This document shows positions 48,928 through 57,123 of a stretch of 64,000 nucleotides of DNA, piece after piece. This DNA is from DASXAI01 sp963728985 (lineage in GTDB: Bacteria; Actinomycetota; Acidimicrobiia; Acidimicrobiales; Ilumatobacteraceae), in assembly GCA_963728985.1 (NCBI GenBank), contig CAVSME010000009.1, forward strand, positions 434,001 to 498,000, given 5' to 3'. The translations under genes and the position numbers were made by a program. A model generated the notes under the pieces. It worked only from the letters and a program-made list of their open reading frames with translations, was not told where the DNA came from and ran no database searches. The first letter of the stretch is position 1; each line of letters opens with the position of its first letter.

Positions 48928-49020
48928 CAGGGTGCTGAAGTACCCGGGTCGGCGACGATTCGGCAACTGCAGTGTCGGCCGATCGCGCGTCGCCGATTGC
49001 CGCACTTCAGCACCCTGTTA
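48925..49020. repeat. 96-bp nested inverted repeat between amidase and deacetylase genes
   Basis: The outer arms TAACAGGGTGCTGAAGT (48925-48941) and ACTTCAGCACCCTGTTA (49004-49020) are perfect (17 bp). Inside, TCGGCGACG (48949-48957) pairs with CGTCGCCGA (48988-48996), and TCGGC (48960-48964) with GCCGA (48978-48982). It begins on the stop codon of the amidase gene and fills the whole intergenic space. It may be a terminator, but the length and nesting resemble a small mobile repeat (REP/MITE-like). Confidence 0.75.
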
Positions 49021-49090
49021 GTTGTCCGTCTCGTTACAACTGGCCAGGCCCCCTCCTCAGCCCACGGTCGTCCCCTTACGCTTCGCCGCG

Positions 49091-49900
49091 GTGGATCGGC
49101 GGCGCTTCCTCACGATGCTCGGCGTTGGCGGCGCCGCGGTGGGCGGCGGCCTGGCCGGCTCCGCCATCGAGGTGAAGGCGTCGGCGGCGTCCACGCAGGC
49201 GGCGCAGGAGGATGGCACCTACGCCGCCGGGCCGCAGGGCATGCAGCGGGTGCTGTGGTCGGCCGACACCGACCGGCGGGTGGCCGCCATCACCTTCGAC
49301 GACGGGCCCACCCCCGAGTTCACGCCGAAGGCGCTCGAGGTGCTCGCCGCCGCCCGGGTGCCGGCCACCTTCTTCATGATCGGCAAGCTCGTGGCGAGCT
49401 ACTCCTCGATCGCCAAGAGGGTCGTGGCGGCCGGCCACGAGATCGGCAACCACAGTTGGAGCCACCTCAGCGCCGCCACCGTCTCCGACGCCACCAACGT
49501 CAGTGAGATCGATCGCAGCACCGAGACGATCAAGACGGTCACCGGTGTGACGCCGGCGTGGTATCGGCCACCGCGGGGGATGCTGGTCGGGGCGTCGGTG
49601 CGGCGGGCCCATGAGAACGGCCAGGCCGTGGCCATGTGGTCGGTGACCCGGGGACCGGGCTCGATCGGCGACACCGACGTCGACGGGGTGGCCCGGCATC
49701 TCATCGACTCCATCCATCCCGGCGCCATCATCGACCTCCACGACGGCGTCGGGTCCTCCGCGTTCGGCGGCCCCGGGGGCTACAGCGCCAGCCTGGTCCG
49801 GCGTCGCTCGGCCGAGCTCAGCGCGCTGCCATCGGTGATCGCGGCGTGGAAGGCCGCCGGCTACTCGTTCGTCACCATTTCCGAGCTGGCGGGGTTGTAG
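49091..49900 (+). CDS. Tat-exported polysaccharide deacetylase (NodB domain)
   Basis: 269 residues if started at GTG 49091, just before the twin-arginine signal VDRRRFLTMLGVGGAAVGGG; a TTG at 49022 would add 23 residues and neither has a clear Shine-Dalgarno. NodB motifs: AAITFDDGPTPEFT (metal/base Asp pair), GNHSWSHLS (metal His pair), PAWYRPPRGMLV, and IDLHDGVGSS near the end. It removes acetyl groups from peptidoglycan or another N-acetylglucosamine polymer outside the membrane. Together with the preceding amidase it forms a cell-wall remodelling pair. Confidence 0.85.
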   Translation: MDRRRFLTMLGVGGAAVGGGLAGSAIEVKASAASTQAAQEDGTYAAGPQGMQRVLWSADTDRRVAAITFDDGPTPEFTPKALEVLAAARVPATFFMIGKLVASYSSIAKRVVAAGHEIGNHSWSHLSAATVSDATNVSEIDRSTETIKTVTGVTPAWYRPPRGMLVGASVRRAHENGQAVAMWSVTRGPGSIGDTDVDGVARHLIDSIHPGAIIDLHDGVGSSAFGGPGGYSASLVRRRSAELSALPSVIAAWKAAGYSFVTISELAGL

Positions 49901-49919
49901 GGCTCTACCCTCGCCCGGG

Positions 49920-50978
49920 ATGATCAAGTACCTGGGGTCGAAGCGCCGGCTCGTGCCCGTGCTCGGCTCGATCCGGGAGATCTGTGGCGCATCCTCGGCC
50001 GTCGACCTGTTCACCGGGACGACGCGCGTGGCGCAGGCGTGGCGGGCGGCCGGCACCACCGTCGTCGCCGTCGACAGCGCCCGCTACGCCGAGGTCTTCG
50101 CCCGCACCTACGTAGCCACCGACCTCACCGCCGAGCGCCGGCGCGAGCTCGACGACGCGCTCGCCGATCTCGCCGCCGTCACGCCGGAGGCCGGCTACGT
50201 GACCGAGGTCTTCTGCCGCACGGCGCGCTACTTCCAGCCGGCGAACGGCGAGCGCATCGATGCCGTGCGCGCCGCCATCGCCGATCGCTACGCCGATACG
50301 TGGTTGGAGCCGGTGCTGCTGACGGCCCTGCTGGAGGCGGCCGACCGGGTCGACTCCACGACGGGCGTGCAGATGGCGTACCTGAAGTCGTGGGCGCCGC
50401 GGGCCCATCGCCCGCTGGAGTTGCGGGCGCCGGTCGTGCCCGACGGGCCCGTGGGTGTGGCCCTGCGGGCCGACGCCGCCGAGGCCGTGGCCGTGCTGGC
50501 GCCCGTCGACCTCGCCTACCTCGACCCGCCGTACAACCAGCACCGCTACACGGCCAACTACCACGTCTGGGAGACGATCGTGGCGTGGGACGCGCCGGCC
50601 CACTACGGGGTGGCGTGCAAGCGGACCGACCTGCGCGGCCCCGACGACCGCAGCGCCTTCAACGAGCGCGCCCGGATGCCCGGCGCCCTGGAATCGTGCG
50701 TGAAGTTGATCGACGCCGCCGTCGTCGTCGTGTCCTACAACAACGAGTCGTGGGTGAGCCTCGACGAGCTCGTCGAGATGTGCTCCGCCCGCGGGCCGGT
50801 CACGATCCTGGCCTTCGACTCCCGGCGCTACGTGGGCGCCACGATCGGCATCCACAACCCTGCCGGTCAGAAGGTCGGCACGGTGTCGCACACCCGCAAC
50901 ACCGAGTACGTGCTCGTGGCCGGCGACGTCTCAGTCGCCCGCCGGCGGAGGCTGCGCCAGCTCACCCCGATACCTTGA
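49920..50978 (+). CDS. Solitary D12-class DNA adenine-N6 methyltransferase
   Basis: 352 residues, MIKYLGSKRRLVPVLGSIRE. The AdoMet-binding F/Y-x-G-x-K motif is KYLGSK, with SAVDLFTGTTRVAQAWRAAG as motif I. The catalytic D-P-P-Y is in LAYLDPPYNQHRYTANYHVW. Later segments are FNERARMPGALE and VVVSYNNESWVSLDEL. It should methylate adenine at N6 in a short, unknown DNA site. No restriction endonuclease is next to it and it lies in core-like DNA 5 bp before putA, so a regulatory or repair-marking methylase is more likely than a defence system. Confidence 0.88.
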   Translation: MIKYLGSKRRLVPVLGSIREICGASSAVDLFTGTTRVAQAWRAAGTTVVAVDSARYAEVFARTYVATDLTAERRRELDDALADLAAVTPEAGYVTEVFCRTARYFQPANGERIDAVRAAIADRYADTWLEPVLLTALLEAADRVDSTTGVQMAYLKSWAPRAHRPLELRAPVVPDGPVGVALRADAAEAVAVLAPVDLAYLDPPYNQHRYTANYHVWETIVAWDAPAHYGVACKRTDLRGPDDRSAFNERARMPGALESCVKLIDAAVVVVSYNNESWVSLDELVEMCSARGPVTILAFDSRRYVGATIGIHNPAGQKVGTVSHTRNTEYVLVAGDVSVARRRRLRQLTPIP

Positions 50979-50982
50979 AGCC

Positions 50983-53940
50983 ATGGCGAGCCATGAGGTC
51001 GCCGTCAACGACGACGACGTACGAGCCCTGGCCCGGCGTCTGGCCGAGCTGACCCGGGCCCGACCGGGCGAGCGCCTGCGGCGCCGGCTCGACGTCAACG
51101 AGATCCTCATGACCTGGGCGGTGGCCCGGCCGGCGTTCAAGGTCCCGCTGTTCCGCTTCATCGACGCCCTGCCGGCGTGTCGCAACGACCGCGACGTGCT
51201 CGACCACCTCGACGGCTACCTCGACCAACCCGAGAGCCCATGGCTCGTGCGCACGGGCCTGCACGCCGCGAATGCCGTGCCCGGCGGCGCCCACCTCGCC
51301 AGCGCCGTCGCCCACCGAGGCGTGCGCCACATGGCGATGCGGTTCATCGCGGGCCAGAGCGCGAGCGACGCCGCCGTCGCGCTGGAGGCGCTGTGGCGCG
51401 ACGGGTTCGCCGCCACGGTCGACCTCCTGGGCGAAAAGACGCTGACCGCCGCCGACGCCGACCACTACGCGGCGCGGGTGGCCGCTGTCCTCGCCGCGCT
51501 GACCACGGCCGCCATCAACTGGCCGGAGAACGCCCGGCTGCAGCGCGATCCGTGGGGGCCGCTCCCCCAGGTCCACGTGTCGATCAAGGCGACGGCGCTG
51601 GCCCCGCTCCTGACGCCGTTCACCGAACGAGAAGGCATCGACGAGGCCATGAGCCGCCTCGGACCCGTCATCGACCACGCCGCCACGCGCGACGCCACCA
51701 TCCACCTCGACAGCGAGCACGACGAGGTGAAGGACCCCACCTTCGCGCTGCTGCGGGAGATCGGCCGGGCCTACCCCGACGGCCCGCAACTCGGTTGCGT
51801 CGTGCAGGCGTACCGGACCGATGCCTACGACGACCTCCGCCGCCTGATCGACTGGAGCGCGGCGACGCTGCGCCGCCCGCTGCAGGTCCGGCTGGTGAAG
51901 GGCGCGTACTGGGATGCGGAGACCATCAACGCCCGAGCCCATCGGTGGGCCCCGCCGGTGTGGGCCGAGAAGGCCGACTCCGACGCCAACTACGAGCGCT
52001 GCGCCCGCCTCCTCGTCGAGCGGGCCGGCGACGTTCGGCCCGCCTTCGCCAGCCACAACCTGCGCAGCCTGGCCTATGCCCTCACCGCGGCACGCCAGGC
52101 CGGCCTGCCCGACGACGCCGTCGAGTGCCAGGTCCTGTACGGCATGGCCACGCCGCTTCACGGCGCGCTGCGCGACCTCGGCTACCGCACCCGGATCTAC
52201 GTACCGATCGGCGAGCTCGTGCCGGGCATGGCCTACCTGGTGCGACGGCTGCTGGAGAACACGTCGAACGACAGCTTCGTGCGGATGCACTCGACCGGCG
52301 ACCATGCCGACCTCCTTGCCGCGCCAACCGGTTCGTTGCAGCCGCCACCGGCACCGGTCGTCACCGCCACCGATCCCGAGCATCCCGGGCCGTTCGTGAA
52401 CGAGCCCGACTCGGAGCTGCGCCGGGCCCCGGTCCGTGACCGCCTCGTGGCCGCCGTGGCCGGCCTGCAGACCGGCTTCGCCGTGCCCGCCCGTGTCGAC
52501 GGTGTCGAGATCGCCGGCGGCGAGACGCTCGCGTCCGTCGATCCGGGGCACACGGCCGACGAGATCTGCCGCGCCACGATGGCCTCGGTGGCCGACGCCG
52601 AGCAGGCGGTGACGGTTGCCCATCGCGCCTTTGCCGGCTGGGCCGCCCGCCGTACGGTCGAGCGCGCCGGTGTGCTCTTCCGGGCCGCCGCCGAGCTGCG
52701 GCGCCGGCGCGCCGAGTTCGTCGCGCTCATGGTGCGCGAGGCCGGCAAGCCCATCGCCGAGGCCGACGCTGAGGTGAGCGAAGCCATCGACTTCTGCGAG
52801 TACTACGGGCGCGAGGCGCTGCGGCTGGCGGAGGGCGCTCCGGTCCTCGACGTGCCCGGCGAGGCCAACCGGCTCACCTACCAACCCCGCGGTGTCGCCG
52901 TGGTGATCTCCCCGTGGAACTTCCCGCTCGCCATCCCGCTCGGGATGGTGGCGGCGCAGCTCGTGACGGGGAACACCGTCGTCTTCAAGCCCGCTGAGCA
53001 GACGCCGGGCATCGCCTGGCGCATGGCCCAGCTGCTCTACGGCGCGGGCGTACCCGACGATGCCCTCGCCTTCCTGCCCGGCGTGGGCGAGGTCGTGGGC
53101 CCCGTGCTGGTCGAGGACGTGCGCGTCGTGTCGATCTCGTTCACCGGGTCGAAGGCGGTCGGCCTCGACATCATCGAGCGGGCCGCGGTCGTGCGGCCCG
53201 GCCAGCGCCACGTCAAGCGCGTCGTGGCCGAGATGGGCGGCAAGAACCCGATCGTGGTCGACACGGATGCCGACCTCGACGAAGCCGTCCCCGCCATCGT
53301 GCACTCCGCGTTCTCCTACGCCGGACAGAAGTGCTCCGCCGCCTCCCGCCTCATCGTCGTGCGGACGATCTTCGACGAGCTCGTGGAGCGCCTGGCCGGG
53401 GCCATCGACCTCGTCGTGGTGGGCCATCCGTCCGACCCGGCGGTGAAGGTCGGCCCGCTGATCGACGCCGACGCGCTGCGGCGTGTCGAGCGGTACCAGC
53501 AGCTGGCGCACCGAGAGGCCGACGTGATCGTCCACCGCAAGGACGTCCCCGGCGACGGCTGGTACGCCGGTCCCATGTTGTGCGTCGCCGCCGCCGACCA
53601 TCCCCTCGCGCGCGACGAGATCTTCGGGCCGTTGCTCACCGCCGTCGCCGCCGACGACCTCGACCACGCCATCGCCCTCGCCAACGACACCGACTACGCC
53701 CTCACCGCGGGCGCGTTCTCCCGCTCACCCGCCGCCATCGAGCGTCTGGCCGGCGGGCTGCGCGCCGGCAACGTGTACATCAACCGCCACATCGTCGGCG
53801 CCGTCGTGGGCCGCCAGCCGTTCGGCGGCTACGGATTGTCGGGTGTGGGATCGAAGGCCGGAGGACCCGACTACCTGCATCAGTTCGTGGACCCCCGCGT
53901 CGTCACCGAGAACACCGTGCGCCAGGGGTTCGCGGGGTAA
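50983..53940 (+). CDS. putA: Bifunctional proline dehydrogenase / L-glutamate gamma-semialdehyde dehydrogenase
   Basis: 985 residues. The PRODH barrel (about 60-450) has VHVSIKATALAPLLTPF, DSEHDEVKDPTFALL, RLVKGAYWDAETIN, SHNLRSLAYAL, YGMATPLHGALRDLGYRTRI and RVYVPxGE-like YVPIGELVPGMAYLVRRLLE. The ALDH half (about 490-980) has ISPWNFPLAIPLGMVAAQLV, FTGSKAVGLDI, EMGGKNPIVVD, catalytic Cys in YAGQKCSAASRLIV and the closing QPFGGYGLSGVGSKAGGPDY. It lacks the N-terminal ribbon-helix-helix, so it is not a DNA-binding trifunctional PutA. It oxidises proline to glutamate using FAD and NAD. Confidence 0.97.
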   Translation: MASHEVAVNDDDVRALARRLAELTRARPGERLRRRLDVNEILMTWAVARPAFKVPLFRFIDALPACRNDRDVLDHLDGYLDQPESPWLVRTGLHAANAVPGGAHLASAVAHRGVRHMAMRFIAGQSASDAAVALEALWRDGFAATVDLLGEKTLTAADADHYAARVAAVLAALTTAAINWPENARLQRDPWGPLPQVHVSIKATALAPLLTPFTEREGIDEAMSRLGPVIDHAATRDATIHLDSEHDEVKDPTFALLREIGRAYPDGPQLGCVVQAYRTDAYDDLRRLIDWSAATLRRPLQVRLVKGAYWDAETINARAHRWAPPVWAEKADSDANYERCARLLVERAGDVRPAFASHNLRSLAYALTAARQAGLPDDAVECQVLYGMATPLHGALRDLGYRTRIYVPIGELVPGMAYLVRRLLENTSNDSFVRMHSTGDHADLLAAPTGSLQPPPAPVVTATDPEHPGPFVNEPDSELRRAPVRDRLVAAVAGLQTGFAVPARVDGVEIAGGETLASVDPGHTADEICRATMASVADAEQAVTVAHRAFAGWAARRTVERAGVLFRAAAELRRRRAEFVALMVREAGKPIAEADAEVSEAIDFCEYYGREALRLAEGAPVLDVPGEANRLTYQPRGVAVVISPWNFPLAIPLGMVAAQLVTGNTVVFKPAEQTPGIAWRMAQLLYGAGVPDDALAFLPGVGEVVGPVLVEDVRVVSISFTGSKAVGLDIIERAAVVRPGQRHVKRVVAEMGGKNPIVVDTDADLDEAVPAIVHSAFSYAGQKCSAASRLIVVRTIFDELVERLAGAIDLVVVGHPSDPAVKVGPLIDADALRRVERYQQLAHREADVIVHRKDVPGDGWYAGPMLCVAAADHPLARDEIFGPLLTAVAADDLDHAIALANDTDYALTAGAFSRSPAAIERLAGGLRAGNVYINRHIVGAVVGRQPFGGYGLSGVGSKAGGPDYLHQFVDPRVVTENTVRQGFAG

Positions 53941-53943
53941 GGG

Positions 53944-53973
53944 TGCCGGTCACTTGTAGTGCCCTGACCGGCA
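53944..53973 (+). terminator. Hairpin after putA
   Basis: TGCCGGTCA (53944-53952) pairs perfectly with TGACCGGCA (53965-53973) around a 12-base loop, 4 bp after the putA stop. No T-run follows, as is common in high-GC actinobacteria. Confidence 0.6.
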
Positions 53974-53987
53974 ACTAGCGTTCCCTC

Positions 53988-54464
53988 ATGGACGGCTTCC
54001 AGCTCGCCCAGATCAACGTCGGGCGTCTGCGCGCCCCCGTCGACTCGCCCATCGTGGCCGAGTTCATGGAGGCGCTCGACCCGGTCAACGCCCTGGCCGA
54101 GGCCAGTCCCGGCTACGTGTGGCGGTTCCAGACCGACGACGGCAACGCCACCGCGGTGCGCCCGTACGACGACGAGAGCATCCTGGTGAACATGTCCGTG
54201 TGGGAATCGGTCGACGCCCTGGCCGACTTCGTCTACCGCTCGCACCACACGGACTACCTCCGTCGCCGGGGCGAGTGGTTCGAGCGCATGACCGAGACCA
54301 TCACCGCACTCTGGTGGGTGCCCGCCGGTCACATCCCGACGATCGAGGAAGGCATCGGCCGGCTCGACCATCTGCGCGCCCATGGCCCGTCGGCACAGGC
54401 GTTCACCTTCCGCGACCGCTTTCCCGCGCCGACGGCGCCCGTGCCCAGCGAAGCGGGGCGGTGA
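53988..54464 (+). CDS. DUF3291-family protein
   Basis: 158 residues, MDGFQLAQINVGRLRAPVDS, then EASPGYVWRFQTDDGNATAV, LVNMSVWESVDALADFVYRS, and WFERMTETITALWWVPAGHI. These segments match the DUF3291 pattern: a dimeric ferredoxin-like barrel related to antibiotic-biosynthesis monooxygenases. No catalytic activity is established for the family. It starts 48 bp after the putA stop and ends 4 bp before ribE, so it may be read with the riboflavin operon. Confidence 0.8.
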   Translation: MDGFQLAQINVGRLRAPVDSPIVAEFMEALDPVNALAEASPGYVWRFQTDDGNATAVRPYDDESILVNMSVWESVDALADFVYRSHHTDYLRRRGEWFERMTETITALWWVPAGHIPTIEEGIGRLDHLRAHGPSAQAFTFRDRFPAPTAPVPSEAGR

Positions 54465-54468
54465 GCTG

Positions 54469-55050
54469 ATGTTCACGGGCATCGTCGAGGAGCTCGGCCG
54501 CTTCGAGGATCGTGACGGCGATCGCTACCGCTTCGCCGCCTCCACCGTGCTGGACGGCGCCCAGCTCGGTGACTCCATCGCCGTGAACGGCACCTGCCTC
54601 ACCGTCGTCGACCGGGGCAGCGCGTGGTGGGTGGCCGACGTGAGCGACGAGACGGCCTCGCGCAGCAACCTCGGGGCCCTCGCGCCGGGCGACCCCGTGA
54701 ACCTCGAGCGGCCCGTGCGCATGCAGGACCGCCTCGGTGGCCACGTCGTGCTCGGTCACGTCGACGCCGTCGGGCGGGTGCTGGCGCCAGCCCCGGACCT
54801 GCGCGTCCAGATCCCCGCCGAGCTCATGCGCTACTGCGTGGAGAAGGGTTCCATCGCCGTCGACGGCATCAGCCTCACGATCTTCGACCTCGACGACGAC
54901 TCGTTCCGCGTCGCCGTCATCCCCCACACGGCCGCCGTCACGACGCTCGGTTCGAAGGGGCCCGGCGCGCCGGTGAACATCGAGGTCGACGTGATGGCCA
55001 AGCACGTCGAGAAGCTGCTGCACGCCCACCTCCCGGGCGCCGCTCCGTGA
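54469..55050 (+). CDS. ribE: Riboflavin synthase, alpha chain
   Basis: 193 residues from ATG 54469, MFTGIVEELGRFEDRDGDRY. Two lumazine-binding barrels are present: the first with IAVNGTCLTVVDRGS and VSDETASRSNLGAL, the second from DRLGGHVVLGHVDAVGRVLA to VEKGSIAVDGISLTIFDL. MFTGIVEE and the G-x-H-x-V-x-G-H-V motif are diagnostic. It dismutates two 6,7-dimethyl-8-ribityllumazine molecules to riboflavin. Its stop overlaps the GTG of an ABC permease (GTGA), an arrangement that suggests a flavin-related transporter. Confidence 0.96.
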   Translation: MFTGIVEELGRFEDRDGDRYRFAASTVLDGAQLGDSIAVNGTCLTVVDRGSAWWVADVSDETASRSNLGALAPGDPVNLERPVRMQDRLGGHVVLGHVDAVGRVLAPAPDLRVQIPAELMRYCVEKGSIAVDGISLTIFDLDDDSFRVAVIPHTAAVTTLGSKGPGAPVNIEVDVMAKHVEKLLHAHLPGAAP

Positions 55051-55889
55051 CCACGCACGCCGCCGAGGTGCACGCCGCCGCAGCGGTGCCCGCCGCCACC
55101 CCTCGGCGACCCAGCCGCGCCGGCCGGGTCCTGCGCTCGGTGGTGCCGCCCATCGTCGGCGTCGGCGGGTTCCTGTTGCTGTGGCAGCTCGTCGTGACCG
55201 TCTTCGACATCCCGCAGTTCGAGCTGCCGGCGCCGTCGTCCATCCTGCGCCACCTTGCGAGCGACCCCGAGTTCTACATCACCAACGCCAAGGTCACGTT
55301 GTGGGAGGCCACGCTCGGCTTCTTCCTCGGCCTGTTCGCGGCCCTGGTCGTGGCCGCCGTCATGGCCCATTCCCGCTTCATCGAGCAGGCGGTCACACCG
55401 CTGGTCGTCCTCGTCCAGGTGACCCCGCTGATCGCCTACGCACCGGCGCTGGTCATCTGGCTCGGGTTCGGGCTCAAGCCCATCCTGGTGGGCACCGCGC
55501 TCGTGTGCTTCGTGCCGTTCCTGTTCAACGCCGTCGTCGGGTTCCGCTCGATCGACCCGGCCGCCCACGAGCTGCTCCGATCGGTCGACGCCTCCAAGTG
55601 GGAGGTGTTCGTGCGCCTGCGGGTGCCGCACGCCCTCCCCTACCTGTTCTCGGCGGCCCGCATCGCCGTGGGCCTGGCGCTGATCGGCGCCGTCCTCACC
55701 GAGTTCTTCGCCGGTGTCACCAGCGGCCTCGGCTACGCCGTGAAGAAGGCGCAGTCGTTCAACCTCGCGCTGCAGCTCTGGGGCTCGATCTTCGTGCTCG
55801 CCTTCCTGGGCGCCACCGGCACGTTCCTGATCGGCGTGCTCGAGCGGGTGGTGCTGCGCTGGCACAGCTCCCAAGACACCCGTGCATGA
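55047..55889 (+). CDS. ABC transporter permease (NitT/TauT/ThiX type; possible RibX)
   Basis: 280 residues from GTG 55047, coupled to ribE. There are six membrane helices after a ~35-residue cytoplasmic start (VGGFLLLWQLVVTVFDIP; EATLGFFLGLFAALVVAAVM; LVVLVQVTPLIAYAPALVIW; GTALVCFVPFLFNAVVGFRS; ARIAVGLALIGAVLTEFFAG; GSIFVLAFLGATGTFLIGVL). The EAA coupling loop is HELLRSVDASKWEVFVRLRV. This is the permease type of nitrate/sulfonate/pyrimidine-precursor importers. RibX of predicted RibXY riboflavin importers belongs to the same family, and the ribE coupling favours that role. No ATPase gene is adjacent. Confidence 0.88.
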   Translation: MTTHAAEVHAAAAVPAATPRRPSRAGRVLRSVVPPIVGVGGFLLLWQLVVTVFDIPQFELPAPSSILRHLASDPEFYITNAKVTLWEATLGFFLGLFAALVVAAVMAHSRFIEQAVTPLVVLVQVTPLIAYAPALVIWLGFGLKPILVGTALVCFVPFLFNAVVGFRSIDPAAHELLRSVDASKWEVFVRLRVPHALPYLFSAARIAVGLALIGAVLTEFFAGVTSGLGYAVKKAQSFNLALQLWGSIFVLAFLGATGTFLIGVLERVVLRWHSSQDTRA

Positions 55890-55914
55890 TGTCGGACCCG
55901 AACCCGGAGGCCCC

Positions 55915-57114
55915 ATGACGAACCCAACCCGCCGCTTCGTGCCCGCTGCCGCCGGGGTGCTCGCCCTGGCGATGCTGGCCGCCTGCGGCAGCGACAACTC
56001 CGCGCCGGCCGGCGGTGCTACCACGGCGCCGGCATCGACCACGGCCACCACCGCGGCGGGCGGGTCGAGCAGCAGCGCCGCGGCGACCAGCACCACGGCA
56101 CCGGGCGTCACCGCGGCGGGCATCACCCCGGAGCGCTGCGCCGCCAACAAGGCGGCGGGCAGCATCACCTACCTGTCCAGCTTCGACTTCGCGGCGGCCG
56201 CTTCCATCCTCGACGTCGTGGTGGCCAAGGACCGCGGCTACTTCGACGACATGTGCCTCAACGTGAACATCAAGCCCGGGTTCTCCACCGCGAACTACGC
56301 GCTGGTGGCGGCCGGCCAGGGCCAGCTCAGCTCGGCCGGGTCGTACACGGAGATCCTCAACTACTCCAAGGACGGCGCCAAGTTCGAGGCGGTGGCCGAC
56401 TACGGGAAGACGCCGATCGAGGCGCTCGTGGTCAAGGGCGACTCCCCGATCACCACGCTGCAGGACCTGAAGGGCAAGACGATCGGTGTGAAGGGCGACA
56501 TCCCGCCGTCGATCGTGGCCATGCTCAGCCAGGCCGGCCTGCAGCGAGGCAAGGACTACAAGGAGGTCCTGCTCGACGGGTTCGATCCCGTGGCCCAGCT
56601 CAAGACCAACATCGACGCGCTGCCCGTCTACAAGTCCAACGAGCCCGGCCAGCTCGATCGGGCCGGCGTGAAGTACCGCATGTTCGATCCGGTCGACTAC
56701 GGCATCCCGGGCACGTTCGGCGTGATCTACACGACGCCGTCGTTCCTGGTGCAACACCCGACGGCGGTGCAGGACTTCGTGCGGGCGGCGTTCAAGGGCT
56801 ACGCCGACGCCGTGGCCGACCCGGCCGGTGCCGTCGCCATCTCCGTGAAGGCGATCAACGCCGCCGGCAACCAGAACTACCTGAGCGCCGAGGGCGAGAC
56901 GTTCCGCTGGCAGCAGGAGTCGGCCATCGTGGCGAAGGGAACGCCGGCGGGCACGGCGCCCGGCCTGATCGATCCGGGCGTGTTCGCCGCCGAGGTGTCG
57001 GCCTACGAGAAGGCCGGCGTGTTCCAGCACGGGACCCCGTCCACCGACGGCACCTATGACGCCGACGTCGCCGCCGGCGTCGTCTCCGGCACCACGCTGG
57101 TGTGGCCAGCGTAG
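55915..57114 (+). CDS. NMT1/THI5-like ABC substrate-binding lipoprotein (possible RibY)
   Basis: 399 residues from ATG 55915 after CGGAGG. The lipoprotein signal ends ALAMLAAC. A Thr/Ser/Ala-rich linker (about 30-70) precedes the binding domain: ITYLSSFDFAAAASILDVVV, AKDRGYFDDMCLNVNIKPGF, STANYALVAAGQGQLSSAGS, LQDLKGKTIGVKGDIPPSIV and VYKSNEPGQLDRAG. This is the NMT1/THI5 two-lobe fold used for pyrimidine precursors, sulfonates and, in RibY, riboflavin. It is 25 bp after the permease. With ribE upstream, flavin or a flavin precursor is the best ligand guess. Confidence 0.86.
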   Translation: MTNPTRRFVPAAAGVLALAMLAACGSDNSAPAGGATTAPASTTATTAAGGSSSSAAATSTTAPGVTAAGITPERCAANKAAGSITYLSSFDFAAAASILDVVVAKDRGYFDDMCLNVNIKPGFSTANYALVAAGQGQLSSAGSYTEILNYSKDGAKFEAVADYGKTPIEALVVKGDSPITTLQDLKGKTIGVKGDIPPSIVAMLSQAGLQRGKDYKEVLLDGFDPVAQLKTNIDALPVYKSNEPGQLDRAGVKYRMFDPVDYGIPGTFGVIYTTPSFLVQHPTAVQDFVRAAFKGYADAVADPAGAVAISVKAINAAGNQNYLSAEGETFRWQQESAIVAKGTPAGTAPGLIDPGVFAAEVSAYEKAGVFQHGTPSTDGTYDADVAAGVVSGTTLVWPA

Positions 57115-57123
57115 GGTCGGGCC

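Noticed and set aside
49920..50978. D12 methylase as part of a restriction-modification or defence island
   Set aside because: Flanks are core metabolic genes (deacetylase, putA) and no nuclease-like frame is present within several kilobases.
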